This document shows positions 60,415 to 64,000 of a stretch of 64,000 nucleotides of DNA, one piece after another (position 1 is the first letter of the stretch; the number at the start of each line of letters is the position of its first letter). Origin of the DNA: Acidovorax_G lacteus. Its GTDB lineage: Bacteria > Pseudomonadota > Gammaproteobacteria > Burkholderiales > Burkholderiaceae_C. The DNA is taken from assembly GCF_039540375.1 (NCBI RefSeq), contig NZ_BAABEX010000007.1, positions 124,001 through 188,000 of the forward strand. Direction: 5' to 3'. A program made the translations under genes and the position numbers. The notes below the pieces were generated by a model. That model searched no databases, was not told where the DNA came from, and worked only from the letters and a program-made list of their open reading frames with translations.

Positions 60415-61131
60415 TTACCCAGCGCTGCAGGCGCGCAGGCCCGGCAGGTCGAGGATTTCGATCACGCCGCGCTGCACGCGCAGCAGGCCGCGCGCTTCCA
60501 GGTCTTTGAGGATCTGGTTCGTGGTCTGGCGCGAAATGGCCAGCATCAGCGCCAGTTGCTCCTGCGACAGCGAGAGTTGCCGCCGCGAGAGCCCGGCGTC
60601 GTTCCATTGGCCGTAGCCCTCGGCCATCCACACCAGGCGGCGGGCCAGGCGCTGCGGGGCGGGCAGCAGGGCGAGTTCTTCCATGGCCACAAAGGCGGTG
60701 CGCAGCTTGTCGGTGAGCAGCAGCGCCAGCGCATGCCAGTGCTCGGGGTGTGCGGCCAGCCAGTCGCGCAGGCGGTCTTGCGGCACGTGCAGCAGCGTGG
60801 TGGGCTCATCGGCGTGGGCGTCGTGCGTGCGGGCTGCGTGGTCGAACACGGCAATTTCGCCAAACCAGCTCGGCGGCTCCAGCCGGATCAGCAGCGACGA
60901 GCGCGCCTGCTCGGCCGTGCCGCCCGTGCCCGAGATGCGCACGCCGCCGCGCAGCACCGCGTACAGGCCGCAAGGCGCATCGCCCCGCAGAAACAGCACC
61001 TCGCCCGCGGCCAGCGTGCGCACGCGCGCCATGCCCATCAGCGCCTGCGCCAGCGCATCGGGCAGGCCAGCAAACCAGCGCCCGGTGCGCAGCAGGGCCA
61101 GGGTGGAGGGGAGGGTGTCGTCAGAAAGCAT
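60415..61131 (-). CDS. Crp/Fnr family transcriptional regulator
   Basis: The 238-residue protein has a cyclic-nucleotide-binding-like domain (GEVLFLRGDAPCGLYAVLRG) and a C-terminal helix-turn-helix, LSQEQLALMLAISRQTTNQI, then LKDLEARGLL. The N-terminal cysteine cluster of Fnr is absent, so it is not an oxygen sensor of that type. It may control the adjacent aldehyde dehydrogenase and SDR genes. ATG 61131 is preferred over 61140. Confidence 0.9.
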   Translation of the reverse strand: MLSDDTLPSTLALLRTGRWFAGLPDALAQALMGMARVRTLAAGEVLFLRGDAPCGLYAVLRGGVRISGTGGTAEQARSSLLIRLEPPSWFGEIAVFDHAARTHDAHADEPTTLLHVPQDRLRDWLAAHPEHWHALALLLTDKLRTAFVAMEELALLPAPQRLARRLVWMAEGYGQWNDAGLSRRQLSLSQEQLALMLAISRQTTNQILKDLEARGLLRVQRGVIEILDLPGLRACSAG

Positions 61132-61295
61132 GCGGTGCAAGCGTAACGGCCCGCGCTGGCTGAGGTGCGCGTGTGCGGGGCTGCGGTCTCAGGGCTTCTA
61201 CCAAGGTGCCGGGTCTGTGTCGTGCAGCCGACAGACCCGCAAGCGGTGTGGGCACGAGCATCCATGCTCAAGACAACACCGCCCCGGAGACATCG

Positions 61296-61820
61296 ATGAA
61301 AACCCTGATCGACCACCTCTCGCAGTACGCCGACTACCACCGCGATCCGCGCAACATCCTCACGCATTTCTTCGGGGTGCCCATGATCATGTTGGCCGTG
61401 GTCGTGCTGCTGTCGCGTCCGGGGTTTGACATAGGCGGTCTGCTGGTCAGCCCTGCGCTGGCGGGGGCGCTGGCGGCCTGTGTGTTCTATGCACGGCTCG
61501 ATGCGCGCTATGGCCTCACCATGGCGCTGTTGCTGGCCGCTATGCTGGCAGGCGGCCAGTGGCTGGCCGCACAGGGCACGGCGCTGTGGCTGGGCGCTGG
61601 CGTGGGCCTGTTCGTGGTGGGCTGGGTGATTCAGTTCGTCGGCCACCACTACGAGGGCCGTAAGCCCGCGTTTGTGGACGACCTGGTGGGCCTGATCGTG
61701 GGGCCGCTGTTCGTGGTGGCCGAATGGGGCTTTGCGCTGGGCCTGCGCAAAGAGGTGCAGGCTGCCATTGAGCAGCGCAGCGGCCCGGTGCGCCTGCGCA
61801 CGGAACGCGCCACCGCCTGA
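61296..61820 (+). CDS. DUF962 (Mpo1/YGL010w-like) membrane protein
   Basis: The 174-residue protein has about four membrane segments and the family features DYHRDPRNILTHFFGVPM and FVGHHYEGRKPAFVDDL. The yeast homologue Mpo1 is an iron-dependent dioxygenase of fatty-acid alpha-oxidation; the conserved histidines (YHRDPRN, THFFG, GHHYEG) are present here. A similar role is possible but unproven in bacteria. Confidence 0.88.
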   Translation: MKTLIDHLSQYADYHRDPRNILTHFFGVPMIMLAVVVLLSRPGFDIGGLLVSPALAGALAACVFYARLDARYGLTMALLLAAMLAGGQWLAAQGTALWLGAGVGLFVVGWVIQFVGHHYEGRKPAFVDDLVGLIVGPLFVVAEWGFALGLRKEVQAAIEQRSGPVRLRTERATA

Positions 61821-61949
61821 TCCTGCCGCTGCCAGACGGCGTGCGCCGCTCTGGCGCCATCCCCGGGCCCCTCGGGCCGGGCGACTCTTCACCTGCCTTT
61901 TGTTCCACCCGCGCCGTACAGCGCGGCCGTCAGGCCGCGTGTCCATCCC

Positions 61950-62828
61950 ATGAGCTTTGCTTCTTTGCTGCCCACCCTGCTGTTCATCGCACTCGGCCTG
62001 GTCATGTTCGGCCTGGGCCTTTCGCTGACGGTGGCCGACTTCACACGTCTGCTGCGCCACCCGCGTGCCGTGGTGCTGGCGCTGGTGTTGCAGGTGGGGG
62101 TGCTTCCGGCGGCCTGCTACGCCCTCATCGTGCTGCTGGGGGTGGCGCCGCTGTATGCGGTGGGCCTGATGCTGCTGGCGGCCTCCCCCGGAGGCGTGTC
62201 GGCCAATCTGTTCAGCCACCTGTTCGGGGGCAACGTGGCCATGAACATTTCGCTCACGGCGATCAACACGGTGCTGTCCATTGTGTCGCTGCCGCTCATC
62301 ACCAACTGGGCCATCCGCACCTTTGCCGACACCGGGCAGGTGGTCCCGCTGCAGTTTGGCAAGGTGGTCGAGGTGATCGCCATCGTGCTGGTGCCGGTGG
62401 TGCTGGGGATGGCCGTGCACCGGCGCTGGCCCGGCTTCAGCGCGCGCACAGAGCGCCCCATGAAAGCCTTCAGCGCCCTGGTGCTGGCGGCGTTTGCGCT
62501 GATCGCCATCGTCAAGGAGTGGTCGGCGCTGGTGGAGTCGTTCGGCGGCATTGGCCCGGCGGTGCTGCTCTTCAACGCCCTGAGCCTGGGGGCTGGCTAT
62601 TACCTGTCACGGGCCGCAGGGCTCGACACGTCGATGGCCACGGCCATCAGCTTCGAGATCGGCATCCACAACTCCACGCTGGCGATCTTCATTGCGCTGT
62701 CCGTGCTTGAGAACTTCCAGCTTGCGCTGCCTGCAGCCATCTACTCGGTGAGCATGTACCTCATGGCGACGCTGTTTGGCTGGCTGGTGCTTCGGTGGCC
62801 TGCGGCAAGGGCAGCAGCCCGGGGTTGA
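61950..62828 (+). CDS. Bile acid:sodium symporter (BASS) family protein
   Basis: The 292-residue transporter has about ten membrane segments and the BASS signatures ASPGGVSANLFSHLFGGN and SFEIGIHNSTLAIFIAL, which form the substrate and sodium sites. Bacterial members carry varied organic acids. It follows the DUF962 gene by 129 bp, in which nothing else is seen. Confidence 0.9.
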   Translation: MSFASLLPTLLFIALGLVMFGLGLSLTVADFTRLLRHPRAVVLALVLQVGVLPAACYALIVLLGVAPLYAVGLMLLAASPGGVSANLFSHLFGGNVAMNISLTAINTVLSIVSLPLITNWAIRTFADTGQVVPLQFGKVVEVIAIVLVPVVLGMAVHRRWPGFSARTERPMKAFSALVLAAFALIAIVKEWSALVESFGGIGPAVLLFNALSLGAGYYLSRAAGLDTSMATAISFEIGIHNSTLAIFIALSVLENFQLALPAAIYSVSMYLMATLFGWLVLRWPAARAAARG

Positions 62829-62871
62829 CCTGGCCGGGCACGCCGCATGGCCAAGGGGGCGTGACGCCCGA

Positions 62872-63693
62872 TCAGTGCCCGCCCACCGGCTGGTACTGGT
62901 CTCGGTTAGCAGCCAGCCACTGGTCCGAGCGGTCGCTAGGTTGCTGGCTCGGATGGAAGTCGCGCCGCAGATAGTCGCGCCACGGCCGCCAGCTCTCGCG
63001 CACCAGGCCGCCGCGGCCCAGCAGGGTGCGGGCGGCGCTCTTCCAGGTGGCCCAGCGCCACAGCGTGCCGTCGCGCCGCAGGTTGAGGACGGTCTGGCGC
63101 AGAACATCGGCCACAAACAGCACGGAAATGCGGCGGAACCATGTGATGCGCCACGCATGGTTGCCGCCGAGCGCCTGGTACAGGTCGAGGGCGGTGGATT
63201 TGTGCTCGGCCTCTTCGGCGCAATGCCACTGCCACATCATGGCCAAGCGGGCTTCCGCGCCTGCCAGCACCTCGGGATGCCCCAGCACCCATTCGGCCAG
63301 CAAGGCCGTGAAATGCTCGTTGGCCGCCGTCACGGCCAGCGCGTGGCGCGGGTCGGTGCCTTCAAACAGCCGCACACGCGCCGCCGCCCGGGGCCCCCAG
63401 TCATTGACCAGGCCCTGGCGCTCCAGCTGGTGGTTGAACAGGCTGTGGATGCGGCGGTGCGTGGCTTCCTGCCCCACAAAGCCTTTGACTTCGTCGGCAA
63501 AGCGGGCCTGTGCTTCGGGCGGCAGCGCCTGGTAGCCGTTGCGCACCGCGTCCATGAAAAACTGTTCTCCGACCGGAAAGCTCATGGACAATGCATTGAA
63601 CAGTGCGGTGCGGAAGGCGTCGTTTCCGCACCAGTGGCGGTCAAACGGTGCTTCCAGGTCGATCAGCAGGCGGCGAACGGTCAGGTGGGTCAT
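62872..63693 (-). CDS. Metal-dependent hydrolase, PF10118 type
   Basis: The 273-residue helical protein has the conserved metal-ligand pattern: FVGQEATHRRIH, TAANEHFTALL and WQWHCAEEAEHKSTALDLY. These His/Glu motifs are typical of di-iron helical proteins. The reaction is unknown. ATG 63693 is the family-like start. It is divergent from a TetR-type gene, with inverted repeats between them. Confidence 0.87.
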   Translation of the reverse strand: MTHLTVRRLLIDLEAPFDRHWCGNDAFRTALFNALSMSFPVGEQFFMDAVRNGYQALPPEAQARFADEVKGFVGQEATHRRIHSLFNHQLERQGLVNDWGPRAAARVRLFEGTDPRHALAVTAANEHFTALLAEWVLGHPEVLAGAEARLAMMWQWHCAEEAEHKSTALDLYQALGGNHAWRITWFRRISVLFVADVLRQTVLNLRRDGTLWRWATWKSAARTLLGRGGLVRESWRPWRDYLRRDFHPSQQPSDRSDQWLAANRDQYQPVGGH

Positions 63694-63713
63694 GGTGCTT
63701 GTCTCGGGCGGGT

Positions 63714-63731
63714 CGGTACTTTTGCGTACCG
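63714..63731. promoter_or_regulatory. Candidate TetR operator
   Basis: CGGTAC-TTTTGC-GTACCG is an inverted repeat with 6-bp arms 20 bp before the hydrolase start. A second GTAC-G-GTAC lies at 63807-63815 before the TetR gene. Placement between divergent regulator and target suggests an operator. Confidence 0.4.
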
Positions 63732-63845
63732 CTTTGGTGTCTGCGCATGATCGGGCTTGGCAGCCATCTGTCAAGTGCTCGGTGTGCAGGGCGCTGTCAG
63801 CAGGGGGTACGGTACAAGCGGCGGCCCTGGGCGCACCACGGCACA

Positions 63846-64000
63846 ATGCGCAGCATTGCCATGAACCCGACCGACACCGCCACCCCGCCCACCGACATGC
63901 TGGTGCCCGAGCACCGCAGGCGCCTGCTCGAAGGCATGGCCCGCGCGGTGGCGGCCCACGGCTACCCGGACACCACCATTGCCGACATCGTGCGCGAGGC
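63846..64000 (+). CDS. TetR family transcriptional regulator, partial (runs off the window)
   Basis: The frame opens at ATG 63846 (or 63861) and continues past the end. The visible residues include RRRLLEGMARAVAAHGYPDT followed by TIADIVRE, the start of a TetR helix-turn-helix domain. It probably controls the divergent hydrolase gene. Only about 50 residues are visible. Confidence 0.8.
   Translation, partial: MRSIAMNPTDTATPPTDMLVPEHRRRLLEGMARAVAAHGYPDTTIADIVRE

Overview
The window is GC-rich, almost fully coding DNA from the chromosome of a betaproteobacterium. Gene content and protein sequences point to the family Comamonadaceae (Acidovorax-like); this rests on recognition of the proteins, not on a database search. 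Nearly all genes are housekeeping or conserved accessory genes. I see no prophage, IS element, CRISPR array or tRNA.

Layout. 1-6.8 kb: a truncated glycosyltransferase, yhbY, rlmE, ftsH, folP, glmM and a GNAT gene. 6.9-12.5 kb: two tandem, paralogous GGDEF-EAL cyclic-di-GMP proteins. 12.6-27.5 kb: a phosphate/polyphosphate region with an OlsB-like acyltransferase, ppk, sixA, an unusual RHH/AlgP-like protein, ppx, a periplasmic binding protein, a fasciclin lipoprotein, and pstSCAB-phoU-phoB-phoR. Four PHO-box-like sites with 11-bp half-site periodicity and matching -10 hexamers tie several of these genes into one predicted PhoB regulon. 27.4-33 kb, minus strand: a MATE transporter, a membrane glycosyltransferase, rpmE2, rho and trxA. 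33-39.2 kb: an AddB-like nuclease and an AddA-like helicase-nuclease pair. 39.2-44.5 kb: an HI0933-type flavoprotein, the SRP RNA gene, dnaX-ybaB-recR and a MAPEG protein. 44.7-54.3 kb: an NMT1-like binding protein, mltD-gloB, a methyltransferase-rnhA pair and an RND efflux pair. 54.3-58 kb: a thioredoxin-like gene and moeA-mobA-moaA. 58-64 kb: an SDR, an aldehyde dehydrogenase, a Crp-family regulator, a DUF962 protein, a BASS transporter, a PF10118 metal-dependent hydrolase and the start of a TetR regulator.

The most interesting signals are: (i) a short palindromic repeat family, built from a 17-nt inverted repeat GCTAT-N7-ATAGC next to TGCTCGTGCTTG, seen at seven loci, three of them in frame inside folP, the helicase gene and moeA; (ii) an A9 slippery run plus hairpin in dnaX with stop codons in both other frames, predicting a gamma-type short product; (iii) the PHO-box set covering pstS, the fasciclin gene, ppk and the OlsB-like gene; (iv) a perfect 11-3-11 palindrome directly before an RHH-domain gene with an AlgP-like tail; (v) four 11-bp-spaced GTAAA-type repeats before the RND efflux operon.

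Two runs of 10 N (24898-24907 and 27591-27600) are each flanked by an exact 100-bp duplication. These look like unmerged contig overlaps, so phoU and the MATE gene appear longer than they really are.
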